DNA of 64,000 nt from Heliocidaris erythrogramma (lineage: Eukaryota > Echinodermata > Echinoidea > Camarodonta > Echinometridae). The stretch covers positions 28,571,371 to 28,635,370 of the forward strand of contig CM046859.1 of the NCBI GenBank assembly GCA_025617745.1. The letters are read 5' to 3'. Under the pieces are notes generated by a model that ran no database searches, was not told the origin of the DNA, and saw nothing but the letters and a program-made list of their open reading frames with translations. Shown piece by piece: positions 23,003-34,885 of the stretch (position 1 is its first letter; each line of letters opens with the position of its first letter). The translations under genes were made by a program, and so were the position numbers.

Positions 23003-24817
23003 ATGGAAGGTGAATTCAAGAATGTCAGTTCCCAAAGCTTGGAGTGTCCTGTGTGTCTTAATATCTTCAGCGAACCCAAGTTTCTGTCTTGTGCTCACAC
23101 CTTCTGCAAGGCCTGCCTAGAACGTCTCATGGAATGCCATGATGATGACCAGAAACTACTGTGTCCAGTTTGCAGAGAACCAACACAGGTACAAGATGTA
23201 AACAAGTTACAGACCAATTTAGCTTTAAGGGCTCTAGTAGAAGACGTAAAGAACCAATATCAAAGCTGCACCCACTGTAAATCTAAGGAGAAACCCCAAG
23301 CTGTTGTCTTCTGCCAAGAGTGCGGCAAGTATCTTTGTACCACTTGCCAAACCAAGCACTCTCAGTGGGAAGAAGATCATGATGTGTTAGCCGTTAGTGA
23401 GATCGCATCGGGGAAGATATCAGTACGGAGATACCGAAAATGCAGGAAACACCCGAAGGAGGACGAGGAGTGTTTCTGCTCAGACTGCAGGATTTTCGTT
23501 TGCTTCAGATGCGGGATAATGGAGCATAAAGACGAAGGACATCGAATCATCGAAGCATCGGTATACGAAAGGAACCATACGGAAAGCCTCGAAGAACTGA
23601 AATCCAATGCTCAAAAGAAACAAACTTCCATTCAAAAATGCATTGACTTCATCGATGAGCAGAAGGAGCGCGTAAGCAATGTAAGGAACCAGTGCGTAGA
23701 TGATATCAACAAAGCCTATGAAGAATCAGTCCGCCAGTTGACAGAGAAGAAAAACCACCTCGTTGGAGAGGTCAAGACCAAGACAAACGAAGTGGATGCA
23801 GAACTAGACAGGATGAAGGAATCAGCTCAACAACAGATCAACCAAGTGACCACCATTACTGATCTTTTAGCCAAGGGGACGAAGATACCTGTAGAGATGG
23901 ACGCTTTGGCTGCACACGACACGTTATGTCAAGAATTACAAAAGTGCTTGAGGCAAGAGGATCCTGACCTCAAGCACGTGAGGTTGTCGAGCAAGAAAGG
24001 AAAATGTGTCGCTTTTAAGAGAAATGTTGGGACCAATGATGTGGGTCTTGGTAAGATCGTTAATTCAGTGGGAAAGGATATTGCTTTGCCCAAAAATAAT
24101 AGCATGAGTTGCATGGCTCCTACACCAGACGGTAAGATGGCAGTGGGATGCCTCACAGGAGGAATCGAGATCTTCTCTGCTGATGGTCAGCTACAGCAGA
24201 CAGAGCTCAATGATGTCAGTATCTATGGAGTAGGATTCCTCTCTGATGGTCGGTATATAATACGTGATACCAGAAACAATATTATTTCATACACACTAGA
24301 GTGGGAGAAGCTGGATGTAGGATTTGAGAATTTAAACATCAATGAAGGTGGGGTAGGTAATCTCACTGTAGACAGCAATGATCAGATCTATGTCAGCCAC
24401 AGGAAAGCTAAGAAGATCCAGGTATTCTCATCAGCTGGTGGGAAGGCGATCAGGGAGATACCATGCGGTGGATATGAACCTTGGCACATTATTAGCTATA
24501 ATGATTTCTTGATCCTTGAATATGATAATTCGGTAATAACCATTGATCAAGAAGGTAAGGTCAAACACAGAGTAACGAAATCAAATCTTTTTCCATTTTC
24601 TTGTTTGACTCAAGATTATTAAATCTTGATCGCCTGGGTCAACCATGATGATGGATTGGTCAGTATTGATGAGTACACTACCGAACTAACGCATGTCAAG
24701 ACTCTCATCTCTGATTACACTATTGAGAAACCTGAGCGACGTTGGTACTATCTGCGGGAGTTCCGATCAGGAAAGATTGCTTTCTGCACTCCTGATAGAC
24801 TCTATATCTTCAACTGA
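23003..24817 (+). pseudogene. TRIM copy 2, premature stop near the C-terminus
   Basis: Tripartite-motif protein, a family of RING E3 ubiquitin ligases. RING Cys15-Cys57, B-box 1 at about 89-126, B-box 2 at about 147-180, coiled coil at about 190-300, then a propeller-like tail with repeated IEIFSADGQ/IQVFSSAGGK/ITIDQEGK strands. The frame closes at a TAA at 24620-24622 after 539 codons where the paralogs have a Ser codon (TCA); it then stays open in the same frame to 24817. The protein thus loses its last 66 residues, about one propeller blade. This could be a null allele or a shortened but stable protein. Up to residue about 225 it is almost identical to copy 4. The start is the first ATG after the acceptor at 22992. 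Its promoter is split by a 2.18 kb element. Confidence 0.9.
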
Positions 24818-25541
24818 CAGGATAATGAGACAGTTGTTCATATTGGCATGATTGGAATCAAACCCGGTTCTCCAGCTTAGAACGCTAAGGAAGACTCAAC
24901 CATTAGACGATAGCCATGATAACGGCAAGCGATGTCTGATATAAACTGGATTCCACTTACTTGAAGCAATATTTCCGACCAAAAACCATAACCTGGATTG
25001 CCTTTTCGTTTTGTCTAATCTTGATGCTTGATCTTTAAAGAAAGTATTTCGTATTTCGAAAAAAAAATAGTGCCATCTCGTTCCTACCTGTAGGAAAGCA
25101 TTCATAATTGCAACAATTTGCGTGTCATGATTCTTCTTTACTTTTGTTTGCTTAAATTCAATTTTCTCATTTAAAGTATTCAATAGTTATATTATTGTCA
25201 GTATTTCTTCCTTTATTTTCATATACATATGCGCAGTTCAACCATTTATTTATGTATTTATTTATTTCTGATATTTATACAGGGTGACTCATTATCACCA
25301 ATATTGGTGGTCTTCCATGAGGCCCTGATAGCAATAGTAAGGAACAATAATACTACTTAATGTCTATTTAACCATGTCTATTTAACGATGTTAAATAGAC
25401 ATGTTTAATAGAGAATACGACAAAGATTGGAACATCATTTTGGAATACAAATAGTAAAGATTATGAAAGTTCTATTTCTGAGAAAGGGTTTCTTGCTTTT
25501 CCATCAAATAAAACTTAAAAATGGGAACACTTTCAGTCTAA

Positions 25542-25951
25542 AGCCCGGCACACTGCACGATCTGACTACGATGCGATTTTTGGAAAAGTTGTTATAACAT
25601 TTGATATGAACCTTCAAACATGTAAAATCTTCGTGATCGAATAGTAGTATGAATACTAAAATCGAAATTCCGGGCTGCTGCGAGCCCCCGTGTAGGAATG
25701 AAAGCGAATTCAATTCCAAATCGTAGTGACGTCATACCAATCTTGCGATCGACTAAGATTTGAAGTCGATTTGGCCTTAATTTACTCTAACCAGAAGAAT
25801 TGCAGTTAACCAAAATTTCGATATTAGTATTCGTATCATTATTCCGAACTTCAAATGAGATAATTTCACTTTTTTAACTTTCACATTTAATGCAAACTGC
25901 AATTTGTTCGAAAATCGGGTCGAAATCGGATCGTATAGTGTGCGCCGGGCT
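25542..25951. mobile_element. PIF/Harbinger-type MITE with TAA duplication
   Basis: Ends AGCCCGGCACAC and, reversed, AGCCCGGCGCACAC. TAA flanks both ends (25539-25541 and 25952-25954). The adjacent tandem repeat supplies the empty site, CAGTCTAACAATATG, with a single TAA. No transposase inside. Confidence 0.85.
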
Positions 25952-25952
25952 T

Positions 25953-26140
25953 AACAATATGAGAGAGATGCCATGGATAGGTATCGAAATAGGAACACTT
26001 TCAGTCTAACAATATGAGAGAGATGCCATGGATAGGTATCGAAATAGGAACACGTGCAATTTAACAAAATGAGAGATATACCATCGATAGCTATCGAAAC
26101 AGGTACACTTTCAATCTAACAATATGAGAGACATACCATG
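25953..26140. repeat. About 55-bp tandem repeat in the TRIM copy 2 3' flank
   Basis: About three and a half copies of a unit containing AACAATATGAGAGAGATGCC and GGTATCGAAATAGGAACAC. Single degenerate copies lie after copy 3 (about 46965) and after copy 4 (about 55738), so the repeat expanded only here. Confidence 0.85.
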
Positions 26141-26781
26141 GTTAAAGTGTATATGAATCTTAAATGAATACATGTATATTTTTGATTGGCTAGTTTTTTT
26201 TCAATATGATTTTGTGATTTTTCTGAATTGCCTTAGGACGTTCTTTCTAATAGTACTTATCATCATTTTATGATATCATATTTTCAGTACTATTCCATCA
26301 TGTCCATGTTAAAATTATTCTCGCATGTTAAAGGAACATTATGATTTTTCTTTAACGTAACGCTTACTACATGTACTATTAAGAATCGGTGAACAAGAAT
26401 GGAAACATGAAATCCAACAAAAAAAAAAGAATTTCTGTTGGCAAAACAGGACATTAAATATGTCATTATAATTTCATGATTATCATTTACCTCAGGCATC
26501 TAAGTTTAAAGGTTATTCAGACCGATTTTCAAATCAATCAAGAAAATGTAAGTAACCGTTCCAGAATGATTACAAATTAATACCACTACCATAAAAGTGT
26601 CATGCGCAGTTGTAATTAATCTACTATATTTTATTACGGGTGATTGGTTTAATATGTTATAACTGGAGGAACTGGAGTGGATTGGAATCGAAATTTGAGA
26701 GGTATAAGTATAGTTTCATTTCCATTATTGTGGGGATTAAGAGAAGAAATACTAACATTAATAACAGTATAAGTAGCGCTC

Positions 26782-26787
26782 AATAAA
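26782..26787 (+). terminator. Polyadenylation signal of TRIM unit 2
   Basis: AATAAA in AGCGCTCAATAAAAATGTTTACG, equivalent to 17065 and 47584. The distance from the stop (about 2 kb) is lengthened by the MITE and tandem repeat at 25.5-26.1 kb. Confidence 0.6.
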
Positions 26788-26937
26788 AATGTTTACGTTC
26801 TGTGTATGACTACTGCCCTGTGAAAATTTGGTTTTAAGTAAACAGTGTTACACATTATCACCTGGAATTGTTTTCTATGCACATTTTATTCGTTCAGACT
26901 AGTTCGTGATTAAGTTATAATTTAGGCCGAAGATGGA

Positions 26938-26940
<3 letters not shown>

Positions 26941-26996
<56 letters not shown>

Positions 26997-27000
26997 TATA
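26941..27000. repeat. TA microsatellite
   Basis: About 30 TA dinucleotides. The following 230 bases (27001-27240) include a GGTCTAT-containing foldback and an A-run near 27219-27236; no gene is seen. Confidence 0.85.
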
Positions 27001-27671
27001 TAAATAGTGCATGGTCTATCATGCACTATACTGGATATGTGCACGACAAATACTAAATTATCCCGAGTGCAGTTGAAATAGACCCGCACGAAGGATAATT
27101 TTATATTTGGAGTTCATATAGTCCGGTAATGGTGCATAAACAGAACATGCAATAATTATTATAGTAAATAGACCCCTAGGTCTATCCCCTATTCATTTAA
27201 CACGGGATTCCCCGTGCAAAAAAAAAAAAAAAAAAAATTTTGCACATCACGTGATGTGAATCTAACCAATCACAGCGCGTATTATACATACACTAGTGTT
27301 TATAACCTTGAAATCATATCTATAGCATTTAATGATGGAAAACAAATATTACTTGTATCAAGCTGTTTACAGATAAATACCATCCCATTTGACAGGATAC
27401 TAATGAATATGAATATCGTGACTGAATAGAGTCAAAATAGTACCTCTATTATAAGTTCAGTGATAATCATTTTTGATGAAAACTTTCCAGTAGATTTATT
27501 TACATGAACATCATGCAACTTCTTTCCACTCATTAAAAAAATTGAATGGCTCTAGCTGTCATTCTCGTAAGAATGTTGGAAAAAATATATCAGAAATTCA
27601 TGGGATAGCCCTTACGGACTGTAATATGCCGGGGCATCGCAACCTATGGTCGTTAACTCTGTCATTTTGTG

Positions 27672-28537
27672 CAGTGGCGTATGTACGGGTGGGCAGAGGG
27701 GCACGTGCCCCGGGCGGCACTTGAAGGGGGCGCAAAAAACGCAATAGAGAGAAAGAAATGGGGGAGAAATACAAGAAATTTTATGGTATCTGAGGGTTAT
27801 CTGCGCCCCAGTCAAGGACAAAATGCATAAGAAATTGTGTATTATACAGTGTTATAGGGATTTGAAATGCGAAAATCTTCTAAAGGTCGGTCGCTTTGCT
27901 CCCTCGCATAATTATGTTCAGGGTCTAGCTATTTCGCGCCTTCAATGGCGTTTATAAAGTGTTAACCATTAACTGACTCCAGTTTGTTCCCCCCCCCCCC
28001 CCCCTCACCACCCCCACCGCCGCATAAGGCAGGAGCTTTTTAAATGTGCTCCCCAAATGGGTTATATGTGCATAAAGAGCACTTTCCAAGTATAGAAAAT
28101 TGGAAAGAAATCGTAAAATTGCCTTGCAATTGCCTTGCTAAATTCTTGAAAATATATCTTCAGGGTTTTCCTTTATTTTGCGCCCCCCCCCCCCCCCCAA
28201 ATAGGAATGTTCAAAATTAAATATATAGATATATATATAAATCGCTGTATTCCCTTGGATTCTTTTTTTCTGAGGGGAAAAATACCTAAGAAATTTCAAT
28301 TTGAGGGGTGAAAAGGGGGAAAAGTCTGCCGCTCGGTCGCGTTGCTCCCTCGCTTATGCAATAATTCATCAAATTTGGGCTAACAAGTAACAACCCCGGA
28401 GTATGTGCATCAAAACTCATTTTCACGTTGTGCCATCATTTCTACATTAGAAATGCTCAAAAAACTGAGTGTGGGTATGAAGGGGGCGCAGATTTGATGG
28501 TTTGCCCCGGACGCCAGAATACCTAGATACGCCACTG
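27672..28537. mobile_element. hAT-type non-autonomous element with 8-bp duplication
   Basis: Ends CAGTGGCGTATGTACGGG and, reversed, CAGTGGCGTATCTAGG. Exact 8-base duplication ATTTTGTG at 27664-27671 and 28538-28545. The paralogous site after TRIM copy 4 (about 55247) has one ATTTTGTG and no insert. The interior is GC-rich with C-runs and lacks a transposase. Confidence 0.9.
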
Positions 28538-28774
28538 ATTTTGTGTTTTCTCTTGATGCTCCCTTATGGATATAAGTGCATGTATTGTATTCATAAATTT
28601 CTTTTTATCTATGTTTTCTTTCATTTTCAAAGAAAGAAATTGACATTCTTCTTTTCTGTATTATGATTACGCAAATAACATTCCTCTGAAATAAAATCAT
28701 ATATATGTGTTTAGAAGTGTTTAATTTATTCAATTATCAGGCCTTATTAGTGTTAAAGGAATATAACATTATCA

Positions 28775-29012
28775 AGAAAAAGAGAGAAAGAGAGGATAAA
28801 TGGAGAGAGGCGGAGGGGAGAGGAGAGGAAGAGGGAGAGATACTGAGAGGGGAGAGTCAGTGAGAAAGAGAGACAGAGACAGAGACAGAGCAAGATGAGA
28901 GGGAGACAGTTTGATGAGGAGGGGGCAGAGATCAAGACTGAGCGTGAGACAGGAGAGTCACAGAAGAGAGAGAGAGGGGGGGGGAGGAGATGAGAAGAAG
29001 AGGGGGATATGA
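28775..29012. repeat. GA microsatellite tract
   Basis: GA/GGGA-rich tract equivalent to 18479-18715 and 48932-49134, before the promoter at 29137. Confidence 0.85.
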
Positions 29013-29136
29013 TGCACATAAATCACCTTGGGGTTTATCTCACCTCAATTCATCTTATTATGTCTTATACGGTGACGACTATCACTTCATAAATTTTCCC
29101 TTCACCCGCGTCTATTGATCTGTGCGAACGGTCGGT

Positions 29137-29160
29137 GGGAATACCCAGCGTACTATAAAT
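29137..29160 (+). promoter_or_regulatory. TRIM-type promoter cut at its TATA box by a LINE
   Basis: GGGAATACCC (29137-29146) followed by TATAAAT (29154-29160). The (AATTC)n tail of a minus-strand LINE starts at once. The promoter's downstream half resumes near 34775 as GAATAGAATCATGTCATC. No TRIM coding exon follows this promoter before 45067. Confidence 0.65.
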
Positions 29161-29393
29161 TCAATTCAATTCAATTCAATTCACATTTATTAGGCAAAAT
29201 AAAATCACATTTTGTTTAAAAAATAAATACAATGATAAAAGATATGCCAGGATTGCTAAAAAAGTTAAAAACTTGTAAAAGAAGCAACCCCTTATTACAA
29301 TACAAAAATTACAAAACAATAGAGCAATAGAAATAATAAATACACATAAAAATATACATAAATACACATAGAACAAATAAAATAACCAAAAAT

Positions 29394-32300
29394 TCAAACA
29401 AATAAGACAATTGATGTGGTGACAAAATGCGTATAAAATATATAAAATTGCACTGAGTCAGGCATGATAAGTATAGATCTTTTTACATATCTTTTAAAAA
29501 TATTGAACCTTCTTTCACCCTTTAAATTATATTGTAATGAATTCCATTTGAGTGGCCCTTGATATCTAATAGATTTATTAATCAAAAAAGCGTTCGTGAA
29601 TTTTGGTAAATGATAGTCATCTTTTCGCCTGGTATTGAGTGAATGTATATCTGAGTTGAAACGGAAACTGTCAAAGAATGTGATTGGTAACATATTATTT
29701 TTGAATTTGAACATGAAAAGCAATGTATTTTGGAGAAGAATATCTGGTAATTTAAGCAATTTCAAGGAATAAAAAAGTGCAGAAGTGTGCGCTCTAAAGG
29801 GAGCGCCACAACACAACCTTACAGCTCGTTTTTGAAGAGTAAAAAGAGGTTTCAACAATTTATCAAACGTTCTTCCCCAGACTAAGGAAGAACACTCTTT
29901 AGTTTACTCATGACTCCAATATTAGTGCGAATCTTCTTAGAAATCAATTCAATGTGTTTTTCCCACGTGAGCTTGTTGTCAATAATAACTCCTAAAAAAT
30001 TTGCAAATTCCACTTGATCAATAATGTTACCATCTAAATTCAGGGTAACCTCTTCCATTCTGTCAATATTTTTTCTCTTAAAGTTAAATAACATAAATTT
30101 TGTTTTGGTTTGATTAATTTTAAGTTTATTTGCAGAAATCCAATTTGCAAACTTTTGGAGTTCAATATTAGCTTCAAAAATTAAATCATCCAAATTTTTA
30201 CCAGAATAAAATATGTTCGTGTCATCGGCATACAAAACATAGTGCAATTTCCTTGAGGATTCAACTACATCATTTACAAAAAGCAAAAATAATAGCGGGC
30301 CTAAGATGCTGCCCTGAGGAACGCCTTTCTCGATGGGTAACAATTCAGAATCAGTTTCATTGTATTTTACAAACTGAGTTCTATTCAACAAATAACTTTG
30401 AAACCATTCTAAAGGAATGCCCCGGATTCCATAAAAGTCTAACTTTTTCAGTAATAATTGGTGATCCAAACAGTCAAATGCTTTACTAAGATCTACATAC
30501 ACCCCTAAAGCTATTTCATTCTTTTCATGAAGTTTATACAAAAGTTCGGAGGCAAAAAGTAAAGCTGTTTCAGTTGAAAAACATTTCCTAAATCCAAACT
30601 GTTCAGGAATAATAATAGAATATTTTTGTAAAAAGGAATATAAACGAGTGTACATTAGTCTTTCTAAGATCTTTGAAAAATTGGATAACAGTGATATCGG
30701 GCGATAATTAGATACATCGTGAGAATCACCTTTTTTAAAAACTGGTATGACTTTTGAAACCTTCATTGAATCCGGAAAAAATTCCCGACGCGAATGACAA
30801 ATTAAATACATGTGATAAAGGTTCAACAATAAAAAAGATAATTTTCTTTATGGCAAACGATGAAATATTATCAACTCCACATGAGTGTTTATTTTTTAGG
30901 GAAGAAGCTATTTTCAAAATCTCATTTCCATCTGTTGGTGAAAGAAAAAAAGAATGGATTGCTCTTGTTTTTAAATAGTCACAAAAAGAAGCACCACACT
31001 GTGTACTGTCAAAACAACCAGCCTTAGCAAAAAAGGAGTTAAATGTATTAGCGATTTCTTTGGGCTTGGTAAGCCTTTCACCGTCTTTACGAAAAAAGGA
31101 AGGTAACTTCGATTTATTCTTACCAAGTAGGTTGTTCAAAATTTTCCAAGTGTTCTTTAAATCATGGCGATTGGATTCAAGCTTTTCAGCAAAGTAATTC
31201 TTTTTAGAGACTCGTATTATGTGATTGAGCCTATTCCTAAAAGACGTGTATCTTTTCTTCATGGAAAGGGTTTTCCTTTTTAAATACTTTCTATACATAC
31301 GTTCTTTCGTACCAATAGACTTAATGATCCCTTTCGTAATCCAGGGCTTTCTTGATGCTCTACGTTTATCCATTCCAGATATTGTTTTCGAATGCTTTAC
31401 AATCATCTCCTTTAAATCCTTTATAAAGATATCATAGGCAACGTTGACATCGGATTCCTTTTTTATAATGGACCAGTCATGCAATGCTAAATCAGCACAC
31501 AATGAAACAAAATCTACTTGTGTTTTAGCTTGACTCACATTGAGTCTATTGAAATGGGTGTGGTAATTTGGTGGTAAACAGTTTGTTACTTGAAAAATTG
31601 GAAAATGGTCAGAAAGGTCTGAATACAAGATACCTGGCAGGATTGACTTATTCAAAACATTCGTAAAGATGTTATCAATGCAAGTAGATGAGCGAATCGT
31701 TACTCGAGTGGGTTTTGAGATTAGTGGAACAAAAGATGAGGAGTACATTGTATCGATGAATGCACTAGTATCTGAATGAACAGCATTATTAAGTAAGTCG
31801 AAGTTAAAGTCCCCCGCAATGTAACAATGTTTATTCTCTTTCACAATTTTGAAAAGACATTCATCAAGGTGGTCATTGAACTCCGCACCACAAGTATCAG
31901 GAGACTTGTATACAGTTCCAACAATCACGTTCTTCCCGCCTACCTGGACAATTTCAATAAAAACAGTGTCTATTGATGAAGTACAAAAATCTAAATCGGG
32001 CCTTGGCTTGAAGGTGACATTCTCCCTGACATACATACATACACCCCCTCCTACACGACCTGTTCTATGTTTTTGAATAAGTTTGTAATTCGGCAAATTA
32101 TAGAATGATTGCGGTTCTTCCTTAAACCAAGTTTCTGTAAATGCATAAATTGTAAAATCGTGTTGGAGGGTGTGTATATAATCTTGAACAAGTGAAAACT
32201 TAGATATGAGACTTCTAACATTCAAGTGGAACAATGAAAACTGAGATTCTAATCCTTTACTACTCATTTTAGCATTGAAAGTGTCATTGAAATAGTATTT

Positions 32301-32615
32301 ACAATCGGAAATTTGGTCCTCTAACTGGGAACATTTGACTTCATTCATTGAAAACACATCGAAATGTAAATTATCATATCTTCTATTATAAAATTGAGAA
32401 TGATCTTCTTGAAAGAAGGTAAAAAGAGTGAGATGAAAGTCCACATCATCAACAATATAATTAAAAGGAAGGGCATCACTTAAGCAAAGATGACATATCC
32501 AGGGTAATGAATATAAATTGACTTTAGCACAATCTACATGACATATACTTCCACATGAGCAAACATGCACAGACTCATTCTTTTTTGCATGCCTAAAACA
32601 AATAGTACATCGCAT
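29394..32615 (-). pseudogene. LINE ORF2: PHD-like finger, APE endonuclease, reverse transcriptase
   Basis: From 32615 downward: a Cys/His-rich PHD-like finger in the first 50 residues (CTIC, CSCGSICHVDC, WICHLC), an AP-type endonuclease at about 110-350 (HLNVRSL, TETWF, GDFNFDLL, SDHFP), then the reverse transcriptase. The first frame runs to 30735. A frameshift at about 30780, in an A/T-rich run, moves the RT into the frame ending at 29882 (YRPISLLSNFSKILERL, KGVPQGSILGPLLFL, YADD). The C-terminal part resumes at about 29858 (LQKRAVRLCCG) after loss of the LPYLNYC-like segment seen in relatives. So there are about two lesions, and the copy is inactive but not old. Confidence 0.88.
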
Positions 32616-32729
32616 TTAGACAGATAATAATATTGAAATTAACAAACAGAATCAACAGCATAACAAGAAAATGACAAAAACAAAAATATCAATCTTCTTA
32701 CATAGCAGTCCAAGATGTTTGAAAATTGT

Positions 32730-33650
32730 TCATGAAAAGTCCAGTTCCGATAATTTAGCAAGATGAATTTCCCGGGTTACTTTGATGCGTCCGCCGTTTG
32801 GTTTGCTGACGACGATTACTCCATCCTGTGTCCATACTCGATGATCAGTATTTTTAGTTGCTTTTCGGATTTTCCACAGAAGATTTGATCTCATTTTCGT
32901 TAGATTCTCGTTGATGTACACACAGGGGATTTCGGTAGCTTCCTTCAAATGTTTCCGAACGCTATAAACTCTCTCGCGGGCGCTGTAGTTCGTGAACTTT
33001 ACGATGATGTTTCGGGCCTTCGTCGTGGTGTTCGATGTCGGTTGATCAGGATCGTTCTCCTTCGATGGTACGACATCGTGTCGAGCAGGACCAAGACGAT
33101 GGATCCGATCGATGTCCCCAACGTTGACCTCGACTTTCAGGTTTTGACGACAGAGATTTCTGATCACTTCTGTTGTGTTTTCTCCACCCTTCTCTTCCAC
33201 TCCTGAGAAAATTAAACAGTTTCTACGGGAATACTGCTCCAAGTCGTCTATGGCTTCTCTCGTATCTGTCATCTCCTTCATTTTCTCGGCTTTCAACTCT
33301 TCCACTTCCTTTTCAAGCGCTGTGATTCTCGCGTCTCGGGATTCAATGTCGAAATCAAGTGATCGCTTAACGTCATTGCAAAGAGATTCATGGATTTCAA
33401 GAAACAACTGATCCCTGATAGTTGTGACAAATTTATCGACGAATGTTTTCTCCCTAAGCAGATCCTCAAAAGCTGATTTGATGGTTTGGGTCAAATCTTG
33501 ACCATCATATTGACATTCGTCGACCAGTATTTCAGCAACTTTCTTAGCATCTTGTTTTGCGTTTACTCTTAGGGTTTCCATCCATGCTATCCGCTTTGCT
33601 TTCAGACTTAGGTCGATTAACTTTAGTTTGGCTTTCTTCACTTTCGTCAA
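32730..33650 (-). CDS. LINE ORF1 protein (coiled coil plus RNA-binding-type domain)
   Basis: 306 residues. A charged coiled-coil segment (ALEKEVEELKAEK, about residues 110-135) is followed by LEQYSRRNCLIFSGV and a basic fold resembling the L1/CR1 ORF1 RNA-binding module (VGDIDRIHRLGP, ARNIIVKFTNYSARERV, PCVYINENLTKMR). Such proteins coat the element RNA. It ends 115 bases before ORF2 begins. A second frame overlapping its N-terminus (33544-33804) contains a parallel VDES/AEIPVDE string, so the true N-terminus may have been frameshifted. Confidence 0.8.
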   Translation of the reverse strand: MTKVKKAKLKLIDLSLKAKRIAWMETLRVNAKQDAKKVAEILVDECQYDGQDLTQTIKSAFEDLLREKTFVDKFVTTIRDQLFLEIHESLCNDVKRSLDFDIESRDARITALEKEVEELKAEKMKEMTDTREAIDDLEQYSRRNCLIFSGVEEKGGENTTEVIRNLCRQNLKVEVNVGDIDRIHRLGPARHDVVPSKENDPDQPTSNTTTKARNIIVKFTNYSARERVYSVRKHLKEATEIPCVYINENLTKMRSNLLWKIRKATKNTDHRVWTQDGVIVVSKPNGGRIKVTREIHLAKLSELDFS

Positions 33651-33851
33651 CTGGTATTTCAGCAGCTTTCACGGCGTCTTTATTGCGATTTCTCCTCGGG
33701 CGTCTTGACACCTGATCTGAATTTCTTTTGTATTTCATTGTTTTGACGAATATTCCGACCAAATTTTGGTCGGTGAAAATCATCCAATAAGCGCGAGCTA
33801 CCATGACGTAATGTTAAATATTCATGACTCGACTGCAAGCTATTTCTTAAA

Positions 33852-34054
33852 ATGGCGTTCAACGTTTCTTCCACGACGAGTGATGACGATATTTGTAATA
33901 CGCCGCTAGAATGTTGAAGATTGACAGATTCAAAGATTTGCAAGTTGATGCAATCAAATCTGCACTTAAAGGACAAGATGTTTTTGTGAATCTGCCTACT
34001 GGCTATGGAAAAAATGTTATTTTTCACACGCTATCGTTCTGTGCTGATTACCTC
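33852..34054 (+). pseudogene. N-terminal fragment of a RecQ-like helicase frame
   Basis: From 33911 the frame reads RFKDLQVDAIKSALKGQDVFVNLPTGYGKNVIF, a Q-motif followed by a Walker A-like LPTGYGKN, typical of RecQ-like superfamily 2 helicases. The preceding 20 codons (from the ATG at 33852) end in a TGA and would join this frame after a one-base shift. Similarity stops after FCADYLR at about 34054; no further helicase motifs follow. It lies at the 5' end of the LINE, inside the DNA inserted into a TRIM promoter. Either a stray helicase gene piece or part of a helicase-bearing DNA transposon. Confidence 0.55.
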
Positions 34055-34774
34055 CGTGGGCCAGGGATATGGAGAGTGAGACTGCATGCTGCGCTGCTTA
34101 GCTTCGCGAGAGCTGGGCCAGGCGGATCCCCCGGCCGGGGCCTTTTCCGGGCAGTGATTTGCTGGTAACTCCTTGGTTACATCAGAATTGATGGAGATGC
34201 ATCTATTGTTGAACGGTGACTTTTATTGCCCATTCTTCATTATTTGTAAATATATAATGATCTCTTGAGAAATATGTACATTTGTCTTATTTCAAATTAC
34301 CATGGTTTGTAAGCTAGAGATCGAATTCTTCATAATGTGCTTGTCTGTGAATGTATTTTGAGCAAGAGATTTACGTAATCCCCCCCCCCCCAAAAAAAAA
34401 AAAAAAAATAAATAAATAGACTAGTCCAGAACTGAAGTAAGAAATCCTTGAGATTTCATTGGCCAATTTGCTGGGCGATCGCCGCGGTTATCTAACTATT
34501 CACGTTTTCATGCATAATTCAGTAGGAAATCGTGCCTCATGAATATATAATTCAGGTCGGGTGTCAAGAGGCCCTCGGCGCAAGCGCCTCGGTTTTTCTC
34601 CATATCGCCAAGGATTTCAACTGCGCCAGGGCCTCGACAAGAGGCTACCATCCGTCTGGCTTTCTGCTTTGCTTCGATTGCCTTTGGTTTCGCCCGACAT
34701 TCTGTTGGTTGGCTGCTTTTGTGTAGGATTGCAATGGTTGGCGGAGCACTCACAAATACGATGTCTACTCACGT
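34055..34774. other. Unassigned inserted DNA
   Basis: Includes a C-run/A-run at about 34380-34408 and a GC-richer stretch at 34560-34720. It belongs to the insertion that separates promoter halves 29160 and about 34775. No gene is recognised; short frames on both strands are not convincing. Confidence 0.4.
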
Positions 34775-34799
34775 CTACTCATGGAATAGAATCATGTCA

Positions 34800-34885
34800 T
34801 CAGGTATTTGACGTATAGTATAGTTGATCGTGAACTCGGAAGGAGAAGATGTAATATTGGAACTCCAATTAATATATCTTTGGTA
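34800..34885 (+). other. TRIM exon-1 remnant
   Basis: GATCGTGAACTCGGAAG and following bases match exon 1 of the TRIM units (equivalent at 41360 and 49750). The 3' half has changed and the donor is weak (GGTAATTGGTG). No coding exon follows for 10 kb. Confidence 0.55.

Larger units (their letters stand above)
29160..33810 (-). mobile_element. Near full-length LINE (PHD-endonuclease-RT, CR1/L2/Jockey-type group)
   Basis: Minus-strand non-LTR retrotransposon with ORF1 (32730-33650), ORF2 (29394-32615, broken) and a pentanucleotide AATTC tail at 29160-29183. Its 5' limit is uncertain; sequence of a different kind (a helicase-like frame on the plus strand) is present by 33852. It lies in a TRIM-type promoter. 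Confidence 0.88.

Noticed and set aside
33175-33411. Plus-strand frames opposite LINE ORF1
   Set aside because: Antisense of a real coding region with no recognisable domain.
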